From Hormiphora californensis (taxonomy: Eukaryota > Ctenophora > Tentaculata > Cydippida > Pleurobrachiidae): a stretch of DNA of 64,000 nucleotides. The position numbers were made by a program, and so were the translations under genes. Of the stretch, positions 24,167-51,431 are shown one piece after another (position 1 is the stretch's first letter; each line of letters opens with the position of its first letter). The notes under the pieces are model-generated. The model was not told where the DNA came from and made no database searches. It was given only the letters and a program-made list of their open reading frames with translations. The stretch lies in assembly GCA_020137815.1 (NCBI GenBank), contig CM035356.1, positions 2,606,535 to 2,670,534 on the forward strand, given 5' to 3'.

Positions 24167-24815
24167 AAAGCAATTGAGGACGAGAAAGCTAAGCCAGGTG
24201 ACAGGGTGGCAATCAAGTTAAGAACATGAATCATGCTGCCGATCCCAAGGAACCGAAACAAAACCCCACTACACCACCCTCCACACCTAACTGCAACCAC
24301 ACAACACCTAACACCAAGAGAACCAGAACAGCGGAAAGAGACCTTCCGTCCACTAAGATGGTAACCGTGGACACTCGCCAGAAACCGAGACTCAGATCGA
24401 ACTCAACAGCAGTAGACCTGACACCGTTTCGGGGCTTTAATTCGGTGCTGGTACTAAGAGTGGCGCCCCGGCAATCTCGACAATCTGAGACCACCGTTCG
24501 ATCTATACCCAGTTGCCCGGAATAAATTGTCGACTAGGGTCCCTCACTGCCTCCCCACTGACTCCACTACTCCACATTCCTGTACTCCCACTCCTTAGCC
24601 CTCCTGAGCTCCCTACCTCTGAAACCCAGCCTCGCAGCTGCTCTAGTCAGACTATCCGCTACCTGACCTCGAGCCCCAACCTCAACAGGCATGTTGAAAC
24701 ACATCCACCCATTAGGTGGCAATTTATAATTATTTCATAAAATTTATACTCGTGGAAGATTCGTCAAACATAAACACGATTGAACAACACATTCCAACAC
24801 GTCGACGCCCTCATA
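24167..24815. other. no secure gene; proline-rich open frame
   Basis: 24226-24525 is open and rich in Pro/Thr/Arg. Just upstream a short frame reads KPGDRVAIKLRT, which could be the tail of a retroelement polyprotein. Neither has domain support. Confidence 0.3.
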
Positions 24816-25316
24816 TCACACCTCCTCAGCGCTTATCCCAAAGGGCCTGCTTGGCGCCGGCTGCTTCTTCTCTTTTAGCTCAGCCACCAACTTCCCCCTC
24901 TCCTCTCTCTCCTCGGGTGAACGGACTGGGGGGATGTACAGATCTTTGTACCTATCACACTTCTTCAGACTACTCTTGCATGACAGGACAATATCTCGAA
25001 ATGCTCGGCAAGATTCTCTCGCAAAACTAAGTTTCCCTGGGATCATCGAATACTTACTACTTAGTCCATGGACAACAACATTGCTAGTCCTGTTCTCTAT
25101 AGCACTCGTAATTGCTGTACGAATGCGCTGCAGAGCTAGGAAACTTTCACAACCCTTCTTTAGTACTGAGGAAAAGGTCTTCTTCAGCAGTAGACTGCAC
25201 ACTGCACAGCAGTAATCTCTCTTCTCGAGCAACTGACACTGAGATTCTACCAAGATTTTTGTGCAGAAATTAACTCCTCTTGGCCAATAACCTCCTCTCA
25301 TTCTCTTACCCTTCAA
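24816..25316 (-). pseudogene. LINE ORF1 relic
   Basis: The 166-residue frame aligns by eye to the better ORF1 at 45839-46924: RIRTAITSAIENRTSN matches KIRTAIANASEDRTTN, and DLYIPPVRSPEEREERGK matches VYIAPDRTVEERTERR. This is the RNA-binding, RRM-like part of a LINE ORF1 protein. The N-terminal coiled coil is missing, so it is a truncated copy. Confidence 0.6.
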
Positions 25317-25761
25317 TTTACATTTAATTGCTCATTTAATTGCTCAGGCGGTCAAGAACAGGGTAGCACCTCTCCGACAGCAAATGGAGAGCTTTCTCGG
25401 TAAAATCCTCTAGCTCTGGCTTTTTAATACTCTTAATATTGCTCTTGCTAAGGTACTGTAAAGTGTCCCACAACTACCGCGGCCAGCAGTCAAACTTTAA
25501 AAAACATTCCTTCACACGTACCAGCATGATGAAACATAAACAGCTCCTTCAACAGATCAAATAACTCCTTGAACTTTACCACAAACACTCCGGTGAACCT
25601 TTTATCAGTGTACACGATCAAACCGGTCCTTGAAACTGGCAGCAGAATTTATACTCATAGCCGGTGAGCCGGGAAGAGATTGCTCTCATAACAAGGGAGA
25701 TTCACAAGCTTTGTAACTTTGTAACTTTGTAATAGAATTCATATATCAACATATAATGGTG
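25317..25761. other. 3' flank of the LINE, with 8-bp tail repeat
   Basis: On the minus strand, 25733-25709 reads three units of TTACAAAG after the ORF2 stop, a short direct-repeat tail like that at the 3' ends of CR1-group LINEs. The rest to 25317 has no supported gene. Confidence 0.5.
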
Positions 25762-28700
25762 TCAGTCCAATCGAACATCCCCCGCACAAACAGTCCCGCG
25801 GGACCATTCCAGAATTGAATTGTTGTTTTGACGGCTGTATCCGGAGACAGGTGGTCTATCCGGAAAACGTTTCATCCACTCCCCGAGAAGAACCTTGAAA
25901 TTCTCTAGCCTTTTTGCTGAATTCACCGTCTTTGGCAGAGTGTTCCATAGCCTTGTTGCCCGCCCAGCGAACGAGTTTGATTGCTTTGTTGCTATCGAGG
26001 TTTGTGTACTCGTGGGTGAGGTAGGAATTTCAGCTCTGATCCCGAGACGGTCGGATGAGTAGAATCGGATCCCTATATTATTAGGAGCTTCATCATTAGC
26101 CATTTTCCACATAAGGATTATGGAGTACCGTTCACGGCGACGCTGCAGTGATTGCAGATGTAGTTTTTCCAACCGTTCCCAGTAGGTAAACTCGTTTAGT
26201 CCCTGGATTTTTCTGGTGAACTTTCTTTGTACATTTTCAAGTGCTTGGATGTCTGAAATTTTAGGCGAGTCCCAGAGTGCACAACAGTATTCGAGTTTAC
26301 TCCGTATGAGCGTTTTGTACAAGATGAGCATTGTTTTCCTGTCACGAGTTTTGAAAGCACGCAATGCCCAACCACTCATTTTTCTTGCTTCCTCTGCCAT
26401 TTTCCCCACTTGTTTATCCCAGGATAAATCATTGGAAATCATGACTCCAAGATCACGTACACATCGTTTTGGGATTATCTCCAGACCCTCTGGTGTATGG
26501 TAGGTCTTCAGATCCGTGACGAAAGGTAACTGTTGTAGGAGGGAGGTTTGGTTCAAACAGTAATGCAAAACCTCGAACTTTTCTTCGTTTAAGGCCATGT
26601 TATTGATTTTTGACCAGTTTCCCACTTCCAGGAGATCTCTTTGCAACTCTTGGTGAGATGTTTCTGACGCAATCCCTTTTATCAGCTTTGTATCATCAGC
26701 CAATGTTTTAGTGACCGAGAATTTGACGGCACTGTTGAGATCAGCAACGTAGACAATGAACAGGATCGGACCAAGAACTGTTCCTTGTGGAACTCCGCTC
26801 AGCACTTTTTCCCAGGTTGATTTTGCTCCGTCAACTACTACTGTTTGAAAACGGTCAGATAAGAAGCATTTTATCCAATTGAGTACTTTTCCTTTGACTC
26901 CGTAGGCCTCTAATTTTGCGAGAAGAAGTTTTATATCTACCCGGTCAAAGGCCTTTGAGTAATCAAGGTATAACACATCTACCTCGTTACCTTTTTGGAG
27001 TTCCTCAATGATGGCGTCAACGTGTTCTATCAGCTGGGTAAGGCAACTTCTCTTCTTCCGGAACCCATGTTGAGTTTCTGGGAAGACATTGTTCTCTTCC
27101 AGAAATTGCACTATCTGGTTTCTCATCACTCTTTCAAAGGTTTTGATTATGTTCGAAGTTAGAGACACCGGGCGGTAGTTAGCAGGATTCGTCCTATCAC
27201 CTTTTTTGAAGAGAGGTACTATATGTTGGTTTTTGAGTGTTGCCGGGATAGTTCCTCCATCAAGTGATCGCCTCCATAGTAGCCAAAGCGGATAAGATAA
27301 CTGGGCTCTACATTCGTACAAAATTCGAGCAGGTATGTTACCATCAGGAGCAGCTCCATAGGGGTTTATTTCGCCAAGTGCTTTTTTCACATCTTCTGGT
27401 GTGAATTCGAAGTCCTCAAGGGTAGAACTCGAATCATGATTGATATATGCCTGGCTGGCTTCCATATTCGCATCTTCAGGATTACTAAAAACTCGTAGAT
27501 ACTGTTGTTGTAGTATTTGTGCCTTTTCACCACTCTGCGTTTGTAGTTCACCGTCTGTTCCCCTGAGAGGTGCTATGGTAGTTTTTGTTTTTGATAGCTT
27601 CTTTGCATATGAGAAGAAGTAGCGAGGATTCTCCTTAATAGCTTCCACTGCTTTAACTTCACCTTTGGCTTGATGTTCTATCAGCGTGGTCTTCATTCGG
27701 TCCTCAATTGATACAAGCTCCTCACACAGTGCAACCCTCTGCTCAAAGCTTATCTCCTTGTTATCATCCTGTAGGCGTGTTCTTATTTTTCTCGCTCTTC
27801 TTTTGAACTTCTCCTTGATCTTTGTCTCGCTCGCCTTACAACAATCTTTCTTCACAGGTAGGGTCTCCTCTGCAATCTCCAGTACTACCTGAAGTAAACC
27901 ATCTTTAAACTTTTCGCCCGTTGTATCTCCAGCTTCAATGCTCATCTTTTCGAGCTTGTCCCAGTCAATCTCACAAAGCCTGGTTTTCATTGGCAAGTAA
28001 TCAGATCGGTGAATCCTGTATCTTCGAAAAGGATCTGTTTCTTCTTTAACTTGGATTTTTGGTTGTACAGGATTGTAGACCAGTTCACATTCTACAACTT
28101 TGTGGTCCGATATTTTGGTTTCGGCAGTTACCACTCGAGTGAAATACTCCGGGGTGTTGGTTAACACAATATCAAGGATGTTTTCTCCCCGGGTTGCATT
28201 ATCGTTCATCTGGGTAAAGAAATTTTCGTTTATCAGGTCCAGTGTTTTGTGGTAAGGCCCTTCAACCTTTCCAGTTGATTCAGAAAATCGCATCGTTTCC
28301 CAGTCCATGTTAGGGAGGTTGAAATCACCCATCAAGATGACCTCTGGTACTTGCTTTGTTCCTTCAGTAATAGAGTCAATTTCAGCTTGTAGATGATTCA
28401 TCGCATCAGAGAAGGAGCTGTGTGCTGCATCGGGGGGACGGTACAGGCAGGCCATAAGTAAATTTTGCTCTTCGGCGTATGCCACTGCTACACTGGTTTG
28501 GTTGTCACTCCATGATGACTCTTTAGTAATCGTCACAGCTTCATTAACATAAAGAAGACAGCCTCCACCTACTTTTATTTTCCTATCTGATCTGACAAAG
28601 TTATAACCAGGTACAGATATCTGAGCATTGGAGATATACGATTTCAGCCAGGTTTCTGTTATTCCAACTGCGACGGTGGGCGGTTCCCCTGCGGACGGGG

Positions 28701-29175
28701 ACATAAACATCTCACGGATGTAAGGTAGCTTCCATTTTGTTTCACCGCCTGCAGCTGGGGAAATTGATCTACAATTGATTAGAAAGATCTTTGAGAAGGG
28801 TGGAGTAACCCTTGTGTCATGCCCATTCCCAATGGTAGCTTTAGTGGGTCCATGTTTATCCCGAGTCCAGGTGAGCCTTGAAGTCCCACCATTGACAGGG
28901 ATCTGGCGAGAAGTTGGATACTCTGGGCCTGGTCCAGGAAACCTTGTCTCATTTCCTTGACCAGGGTTTTGTAAAAATCCTGCTGTGAGTCTTGGTTTTC
29001 CTGAGCTGCTGAAGAAGTAGTGTCCGCATAGGTCGGGGTTTTGACAGCTAGTAGCACCAGTTTTAGCTGTGTTATGTTGAATTCCTCTCCTGCTTATTTT
29101 CTTCCAGCAACACTTTTGGGGTGAATCGGGTTCCAGAGATGTGGAAGAATTTGCAACCTGTAGGGTTTGGGACAT
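25762..29175 (-). CDS. LINE ORF2: endonuclease and reverse transcriptase
   Basis: A 1137-codon uninterrupted frame. The N-terminal third is an APE-type endonuclease: INCRSIS near residue 130, GITETWL near 172, MGDFNLPNMDW near 282 and a terminal SDHKVVECEL near 370. The reverse transcriptase follows: VPLFKKGDRTNPANYRPVSL, YLDYSKAFDRVD, SGVPQGTVLGPILF and the catalytic LADD. The C terminus ends in a basic region with QNNNSILEW. The protein nicks target DNA and copies the LINE RNA in place. The catalytic residues look intact, so the copy may be young. It overlaps ORF1 by 82 bases in another frame, implying reinitiation or frameshifting for ORF2. The clade is CR1/jockey-like by motifs and by the 8-bp tail. 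Confidence 0.92.
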   Translation of the reverse strand: MSQTLQVANSSTSLEPDSPQKCCWKKISRRGIQHNTAKTGATSCQNPDLCGHYFFSSSGKPRLTAGFLQNPGQGNETRFPGPGPEYPTSRQIPVNGGTSRLTWTRDKHGPTKATIGNGHDTRVTPPFSKIFLINCRSISPAAGGETKWKLPYIREMFMSPSAGEPPTVAVGITETWLKSYISNAQISVPGYNFVRSDRKIKVGGGCLLYVNEAVTITKESSWSDNQTSVAVAYAEEQNLLMACLYRPPDAAHSSFSDAMNHLQAEIDSITEGTKQVPEVILMGDFNLPNMDWETMRFSESTGKVEGPYHKTLDLINENFFTQMNDNATRGENILDIVLTNTPEYFTRVVTAETKISDHKVVECELVYNPVQPKIQVKEETDPFRRYRIHRSDYLPMKTRLCEIDWDKLEKMSIEAGDTTGEKFKDGLLQVVLEIAEETLPVKKDCCKASETKIKEKFKRRARKIRTRLQDDNKEISFEQRVALCEELVSIEDRMKTTLIEHQAKGEVKAVEAIKENPRYFFSYAKKLSKTKTTIAPLRGTDGELQTQSGEKAQILQQQYLRVFSNPEDANMEASQAYINHDSSSTLEDFEFTPEDVKKALGEINPYGAAPDGNIPARILYECRAQLSYPLWLLWRRSLDGGTIPATLKNQHIVPLFKKGDRTNPANYRPVSLTSNIIKTFERVMRNQIVQFLEENNVFPETQHGFRKKRSCLTQLIEHVDAIIEELQKGNEVDVLYLDYSKAFDRVDIKLLLAKLEAYGVKGKVLNWIKCFLSDRFQTVVVDGAKSTWEKVLSGVPQGTVLGPILFIVYVADLNSAVKFSVTKTLADDTKLIKGIASETSHQELQRDLLEVGNWSKINNMALNEEKFEVLHYCLNQTSLLQQLPFVTDLKTYHTPEGLEIIPKRCVRDLGVMISNDLSWDKQVGKMAEEARKMSGWALRAFKTRDRKTMLILYKTLIRSKLEYCCALWDSPKISDIQALENVQRKFTRKIQGLNEFTYWERLEKLHLQSLQRRRERYSIILMWKMANDEAPNNIGIRFYSSDRLGIRAEIPTSPTSTQTSIATKQSNSFAGRATRLWNTLPKTVNSAKRLENFKVLLGEWMKRFPDRPPVSGYSRQNNNSILEWSRGTVCAGDVRLD

Positions 29176-30347
29176 GTTTTATCAGGCGAGGTAGATCCTC
29201 TGCACAGTTTAGGGTGTAGGTTCTCGCATCTTGAGCCTGCAGAGCAACCATTTTTTCCATACCCACCCCTTCTAAACTTGTTGCAGATTTTAGGGTGTTT
29301 GTAGAGACAGATCTTACCTCTAATTCTCCTCTTTCCGTTAGTACCATGTCTGCATCTTCCAAACTGGACGAAGAATTTACAATTTTCGACTTCCTGATCA
29401 GTCGGTTCAGCGGTGGGTTTTCCATCATGAAGATAAGGGCAGGTTTTTCCTTCAACAATTATGTCACCTTTTTCTCCGTGCCGGCATTTCCCTTTTTTGT
29501 AGTACTTGCACTTTCCCTGGATTTCCTTCCTCTTTGGTTCATTGTCAACCTCTTCGTCTTTCTCAACCTCTTCACCGTCTCCTTCGATCTGAGAGTGATA
29601 TAGAGTGCTGGACGATATGTCTATCTCCCATTCCTCATCATCTTTAATTTCCTCGTCGAGGGTGTTTTTAGCTTCCTTCTGGTGCTCCGTGTCCTGGGTC
29701 GTGTCTTGGGTCGCACCTTTGGGAGGGTTTGAAGCCTTCTCTCCTGTATCAACGTTGGCCATAGTTATCATCTTTTTCAGGGACAAGCTGGTCTTGTCGG
29801 TACAGGCAAAACACATCCATTTGAATCCCGAAATTTCCTTCACAGCCTCGATAGCTGCTGCACTTTCCATGAGTTTAGGGCAGTTATGGGAGGGTTTGTA
29901 GCAGGTCCAGCAGATGAGAGGAGGAGAGTCATGTAGTTGGGGTTGGTAGGTTGAGTCGCATTCCCGACAGAACGCAGGAAATAAGCTCTCCACTTTCAGG
30001 ATAACGCGGTGAGCGAGTGTGGTTCGGTTTTTATACAGCCTTTTGTTGTCAGGAGTTGTATTTCTCACTTTGAACCCAAGGTACTCAGCGGCGCTCTCAA
30101 TCTCAGACACATCAAGTTTTTTGAAGTTGGTAATGTTGGTTACCGCGGTGGCGCCAAGTTCGTAGGCTTCAAATGCTTTTTTAGCAAGAGGGTGCGTCGC
30201 AGCCGCGTTTGTTACCAGTTTAGATATGACGAAGACACTTGTCAGCTTCTCATTCTTCTTGTATTCTTGAAGGTTTTTCGAACTCTTCGGATTTTGGGAT
30301 GCCATCATTATCGGGTTCACCACACGACTATCGATGTCGGTTATCAC
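29094..30347 (-). CDS. LINE ORF1 with PHD-like and CCCH zinc fingers
   Basis: A 417-residue protein upstream of ORF2 on the same strand. Residues about 127-180 form a C4HC3-type PHD-like finger (CRECDSTYQPQ, CWTCYKPSHNC, WMCFAC). An acidic linker follows, then three CCCH fingers between about residues 279 and 377: CKYYKKGKCRHG with CPYLH, CKFFVQFGRCRHG with CLYKH, and CNKFRRGGYGKNGC with CENLH. PHD-like fingers are known in CR1-group ORF1 proteins; the CCCH trio suggests RNA binding in the particle. There is no visible esterase or coiled-coil domain. The start Met is the first in frame; 5' repeats lie just upstream. Confidence 0.85.
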   Translation of the reverse strand: MITDIDSRVVNPIMMASQNPKSSKNLQEYKKNEKLTSVFVISKLVTNAAATHPLAKKAFEAYELGATAVTNITNFKKLDVSEIESAAEYLGFKVRNTTPDNKRLYKNRTTLAHRVILKVESLFPAFCRECDSTYQPQLHDSPPLICWTCYKPSHNCPKLMESAAAIEAVKEISGFKWMCFACTDKTSLSLKKMITMANVDTGEKASNPPKGATQDTTQDTEHQKEAKNTLDEEIKDDEEWEIDISSSTLYHSQIEGDGEEVEKDEEVDNEPKRKEIQGKCKYYKKGKCRHGEKGDIIVEGKTCPYLHDGKPTAEPTDQEVENCKFFVQFGRCRHGTNGKRRIRGKICLYKHPKICNKFRRGGYGKNGCSAGSRCENLHPKLCRGSTSPDKTCPKPYRLQILPHLWNPIHPKSVAGRK

Positions 30348-30418
30348 TTGGGGTGTTTCTTCACGACTATCGATGTCGACTTATCAGAGACTATCGATAT
30401 CGGGTCTCTCGTCAGATA
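30318..30418 (-). repeat. 5'-UTR repeat of the LINE
   Basis: Three copies of ACTATCGATGTCG or ACTATCGATATCG (plus-strand reading) lie around the ORF1 start and may act in LINE transcription. Confidence 0.6.
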
Positions 30419-31851
30419 GGTTGGCTTGTGTTACGGGTTCGTCACCTCCCCCGTAACTTTATTTGCTAAATGCCATCACCTATCTCAAATTAATTTGTTT
30501 AAAGTAGTGTTGAAAAGTTTGAAAGCACAGGAGATATAACTGATAAGAGGCAGCTCATACTCTGACAAAATGCGATATGATATGTAGAATCAAAAAAGCC
30601 CACGAAGTAGTTCATGGTAGTAAAATTACAGTCGGAAGAGAAAAGCAAAAAAGGAGCGAGAGATGAGATCGACAACTTGAGTCTTGGCGTGAAATATTTG
30701 AAATATCGATTGTTTGCGGAGTGAATGGAGCTGCGCGGCTCTTTCAGGTCCGCGCGCGCCTTGTATTTGCGCGCACCATTGTATGCTGAGGTTCCAAATC
30801 TCGATACCCTGACTCACTACCTGTGTTCTCGACCTGTGCACTACCTGAACATTTCCGAGTATACTCCATTTTTTTTCAACTGTTCACCCCCCAAAGTCGT
30901 GCGCGGAATTTTTTTGCGCGTTTATCACATGTTAACGTGTAGCGCGCGCCACCCAAATTCTAATTTTTATTAAATTTCAGTTTTTGGGTGAACAGTTGAA
31001 AAAAAATTTGGAATGCGCTGCAGCCCCCTCATGCGCGCACCCCCGCAACGAGGGGACTGAAGGGAATGCCGCGCGCGCGTTTGGCCTGAGCTCAGGACGG
31101 GCCCGGCTGGGTCGAAGATAACTTTGCGAGCGAAAAAACGGCGGTGCTTATAACTTTGGCCCCTGAAGTCCGTTTGACTTGATTCTTTCACTAGCTGTTA
31201 GATCTGACAATTATCTACCTTGCTGTTTTTGAGAGAAGTAAATTGGACTTCAGGAAGCTGAGCAATAGCCGTTCAAAGATTGGTTGTTTTCAAAAAGTGA
31301 CGTCACAGATCCCTGCAGGGACACTTTGTTTCAAATTTGAATTAAAATCTCGAATTTTTTATTTTACCGCACTCGATTTTGCGGAGTTTGGTTCATATCT
31401 CCTGTTCCTGATAAGATAGAGACCTGAAACCGGTTGCATTTGAAAGCTGTTATCTTCCTCTTTCCAACGCTACCAAAACGATTTTTGTACCTTAACTGGA
31501 ACCGGAGATATGATTGATTATGTATTCCCCCCCTAGCGCGGTATTCCCTCCAGGCCCCTTATATTATATTATAAGGGGCCTGCAACGTATGCCAAAAAAA
31601 AATGGACTTTATGCTCATTTTTTTAACGATTTTTAAAATCGAATTTTTTAGCGCGCGATTTTTCAAATCGGAAGATTCAATATGCATTGCATTAAACGTA
31701 ACGCGCCAAGTTATTAAAGTTATCATTGCAAAAGTACGCCGCGCAAGGAAAAATAAATATGTTGAAAAAAAGTGTCCAAAACTTTGAAATATTTTTACCA
31801 CGCTTTCTGTCTTTTGTTACGGTTCATTTTCTAACGCTGTCAGTAAGTGAC
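30419..31851. other. intergenic repeats and hairpins
   Basis: 30867-31007 carries an inverted repeat with TTCAACTGTTCACCC at one end and GGGTGAACAGTTGAA at the other. The DNA is rich in GCGCGC words. 31553-31580 is a perfect hairpin GGCCCCTTATA...TATAAGGGGCC. No exon is supported before MED9. Confidence 0.5.
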
Positions 31852-32223
31852 ATGAGCTCTGTCGACACGAAACCAGAAATCAAACTAAGTGAAGTCACTC
31901 AGTTTTTACCAGAAATCTATAAAATAATCGAATTACTTAACTCTACGAACGACACAGCAGTCGTGAACAAAGCGGTAAGTTATAAATGAAATGTGAACCT
32001 TTTGTTCACAGTTCAGGGCACCACCTTTAATTCTATTATCTTATAGGTGGACCAACTGACAGCGCAATTTAAAGAAGCAAACAAGGCGATATCTGAGCTT
32101 TCATTAGAAACAACAGACCAGTTGAAAGAGAAGTTGTCAGCGTACAAAGCTGCCAATAAAGAACAGAAGTTGCTGCTTGAGGAGTATAGACAACTCCCAG
32201 TGTTTACCGATCAGTCCTCGTGA
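31852..32223 (+). CDS. MED9: Mediator complex subunit 9
   Basis: Two exons (31852-31974 and 32047-32223) join in phase 0 through a 72-base intron and encode 99 residues. The N-terminal part FLPEIYKIIELLNS and the following helix-rich stretch QFKEANKAISEL and LKEKLSAYKAANKEQKLL match the pattern of the Med9 family, a small helical subunit of the Mediator middle module that bridges activators and RNA polymerase II. The family is often 130-150 residues; here the low-complexity N terminus is short. The stop TGA shares its A with the ATG of the next gene (TGATG), suggesting a shared transcript. Assignment rests on pattern, not on alignment. Confidence 0.65.
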
Positions 32224-33499
32224 TGACTTCTTTCTCTCTAGTGGGGCAAGATATTACAGAGTTCACTGATCCGCCATCCAACGCCTCGCAGATCCGCCAT
32301 CTTGACCTGAGTTACAACCTGATAGAAAAGGTAATCATTCTTACTAATTCATCTTTTGTACTCTAAGTTAAGTGTGAATTTTAATTTCTATGACACGCAC
32401 TTCCCACAACAGGCCGATGGTATAAAGCGTTTTGTTGGTCTTCGAGAGCTTATTCTGGACAATAACAATCTGTCCCACCTGGACCTTCCCCTCCTTCCCT
32501 TTCTTCAAACACTTTCATTGAACAAAAACAAAATCCACGATCTGTCAGCCCTTTTGGAGGAACTGAGGAAACGTGCACCTCATTTACAGTACTTGAGCAT
32601 GTTAGGTTAGTGATCTGGCATTGAGTGGAGATTTGTTACTAAAAGTTAATTAGTCGGGCGAAAAAACACCTCTTGATTTTGAGTTCTTTTTCTCGGATTG
32701 TTCTTTTTTGCCAAACACACAATAACGTACAACTCCGTTTGTGTGAGCGGTTTTGGCTATTTGGGTGATCAGAGAATGTTCGCCCCACTGACATGTAATC
32801 ACTCACTCACCAGTATATATTTGGCTAGACAAATTCTCATTCTTCTTTCTAGATGTTCCCCACTCTCCCATCGTATACTTTACACGCTGACAAATGAACT
32901 AACATAACACATAAAATCAGATCACGAACCCTCCTCACATAACAACAACTGCACACAGGTAACCTTGTTCTACCCTCACATAACAACAACTGTATGCAGG
33001 TAACCAGGCGTGCCCGAATGAGCTGGTAGCAGGGGATGAAGATGACTATCAGAACTACAGGTTTACTGTTATCAGGGCCCTTCCTGAACTGAAGTGAGTT
33101 GTTTTACACTTCCATTATCATTCCATTATATGATGGGTGTGTGTAACTTATTCAATGTGGATAATGCAGTTATTTCCTCCTCTATCTACTCCTGCGAGAA
33201 ATTCACACTGATGATAATCGTCTAGACATTGACTCCTGATATTCCCCAGGTTCCTGGACTCCAGACCAGTTCTGCAAAGTGAGCGGCAGAAAGCGGAGCA
33301 GCACCATACTTCCTTCATCATGTCCCTCCACAAGGAGACAATCTGTAGCACCAGCCCAGATCCGTATTACCCGGTGACACCCCTCCCTGGGGAGGAACCT
33401 GAGATGGGGCCACGAGGGGCGGGCCTCTTTAAACGTAGGCAAACTTACCAGGGCAGGAACAGCCAGGGAAACAAGTTTATTGGAGATGGGGATTTGTGA
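32223..33499 (+). CDS. LRMDA: LRMDA-like leucine-rich-repeat protein
   Basis: Exons 32223-32330, 32413-32605, 33000-33093 and 33250-33499 join with matching phases and give about 214 residues. LRR units read IRHLDLSYNLIEK, LRELILDNNNLSHL and LQTLSLNKNKIHDL, capped by LSMLGNQACPNEL, DEDDYQNYRF and LPELKFLDS. That cap is characteristic of LRMDA (C10orf11), a cytosolic LRR protein involved in melanosome biogenesis in vertebrates. The basic C terminus ends YQGRNSQGNKFIGDGDL. The ATG overlaps the MED9 stop by one base; it reads in frame through a CTCTAG that could otherwise serve as an acceptor, so a different first exon is possible. The second gene of a bicistronic pair is one reading. Confidence 0.7.
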
Positions 33500-34100
33500 A
33501 GCAACTGTGTAAACTGTATCTCTATTTCAGGGTTTTCAGTTTTGGTGTCTCTCTGTTCGGGATGATGATTGATCCTTGATGCTCCAAATCAATTACAAGA
33601 TGTGATCTGAACTATGATTTTATATGTGTGTGTGTCAGATATGTGTGAGACAATTTACCAACCGTGGTGTGCGGTTCAATATATGTTTATGTATTTTATG
33701 TGTTTCCTTGCGATAACAACATTAATTTTATCTTCCCGCGATACCCGAATTCTATTCAACTGCCCCGGTTCATTAATAATGCCCATGTTTTCTTTGGACG
33801 CGGTTTCCCCTGCTTTGCTCGAACCTGTCTCACCGCCCCCTGGGTTTACTCGTACTACAATATAAAATTCCCCTCTTATAGCGGGTACAGCTGGTACAGC
33901 GGGTACAGCTGGTATATAACACCCCTCATTCCCCTCTTAGAGCGGGTGCTGTCATGACTACAATATAACACCCCTCATTCCCCTCTTAGAGCGGGTGCTG
34001 TCATGACTACAATATAACACCCCTCATTCCCCTCTTATAGCGGGTGCTGTCATGACTACAATATAACACCCCTCATTCCCCTCTTATAGCGGGTGCTGTG
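33500..34100 (+). repeat. minisatellite of about 47-bp units
   Basis: 33880-34098 holds four to five units with core AACACCCCTCATTCCCCTCT and GCGGGTGCTGTCATGACTAC. The last unit runs into the YIPF4 start codon, so the minisatellite forms its immediate 5' flank. 33500-33870 has no supported gene. Confidence 0.85.
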
Positions 34101-50670
<16,570 letters not shown>

Positions 50671-51431
50671 ACTTTAGAGAAACTTGTTTTGTTCAAACCT
50701 TTTTATTTTAGGGGAGGGTCGAACAAGGCAAAGAGAAACTGTATTATTATAGCAGTAGAGATGAAAGTGTAAAGTGTCTGTTTGGTTTGAAATGATATCT
50801 TTTGTGAATGAGTTATTTCGAATATGTATACAGCAGCTTATAATATGTGCTTTAGTTATTTTCACCCCTCAAAAAACTTCTGTTCAGTCGTCAGACGAGT
50901 TCCGTACGGTAACGAGCCCAATTTTTGGCTGTGTACACAACACATGTTTGTATGGCGCAAGGCCAAACAACCTACCTCCCTCGCGCGAGTCATCGTGATG
51001 GCACTAACGCGCACTCCTCTGAGTCACGTGACTAAAATCCGGAACTATGATTGGCTGGAACGTCCATAGATTGTGTGTGATTGGCTACGAAGGAGTGAGT
51101 GTGCGATCAGCGGGATTTCAGTGTGTATGATATTTTGTCATCATTCGTGCTCTGCACCGACAGCCCCTGCTATAATTCTACCTCCTTCGTCGAGGCAGCT
51201 GTGCCTCCAATGGGTATGTGCGCTCTTCAAAATAAAACAGAGGTCTCACAAAACGTCTCGAAATAAATAGTTAAACTGAAAACATGCACAAAACTCTTCC
51301 AAATCAGTTTTATATTCATAAGCTCCGTTAACACAATTCAAACACTCGATTGTCTCTCCTCGTTCAGCAAGATCCCTTTCTATGTATATTATAGTTTCTG
51401 CCGCTATTCCAAGGTCAATTTGCCAGTATGT
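50671..51431. other. convergent intergenic region, YIPF4 and COG2
   Basis: The 3' ends of YIPF4 (plus) and COG2 (minus) face each other here. 50980-51070 contains a GTCACGTGAC palindrome. No gene is supported. Confidence 0.6.

Noticed and set aside
24226-24525. 99-residue Pro/Thr/Arg-rich open frame
   Set aside because: Biased composition, no domain and no splice context; left as unsupported.
29072-29458. Open frame overlapping the ORF1/ORF2 junction of the LINE
   Set aside because: It is a third-frame shadow of ORF1's zinc-finger coding sequence.
33880-34098. CRISPR-like regular repeats
   Set aside because: The units are tandem without unique spacers and the sequence is eukaryotic; it is a minisatellite.
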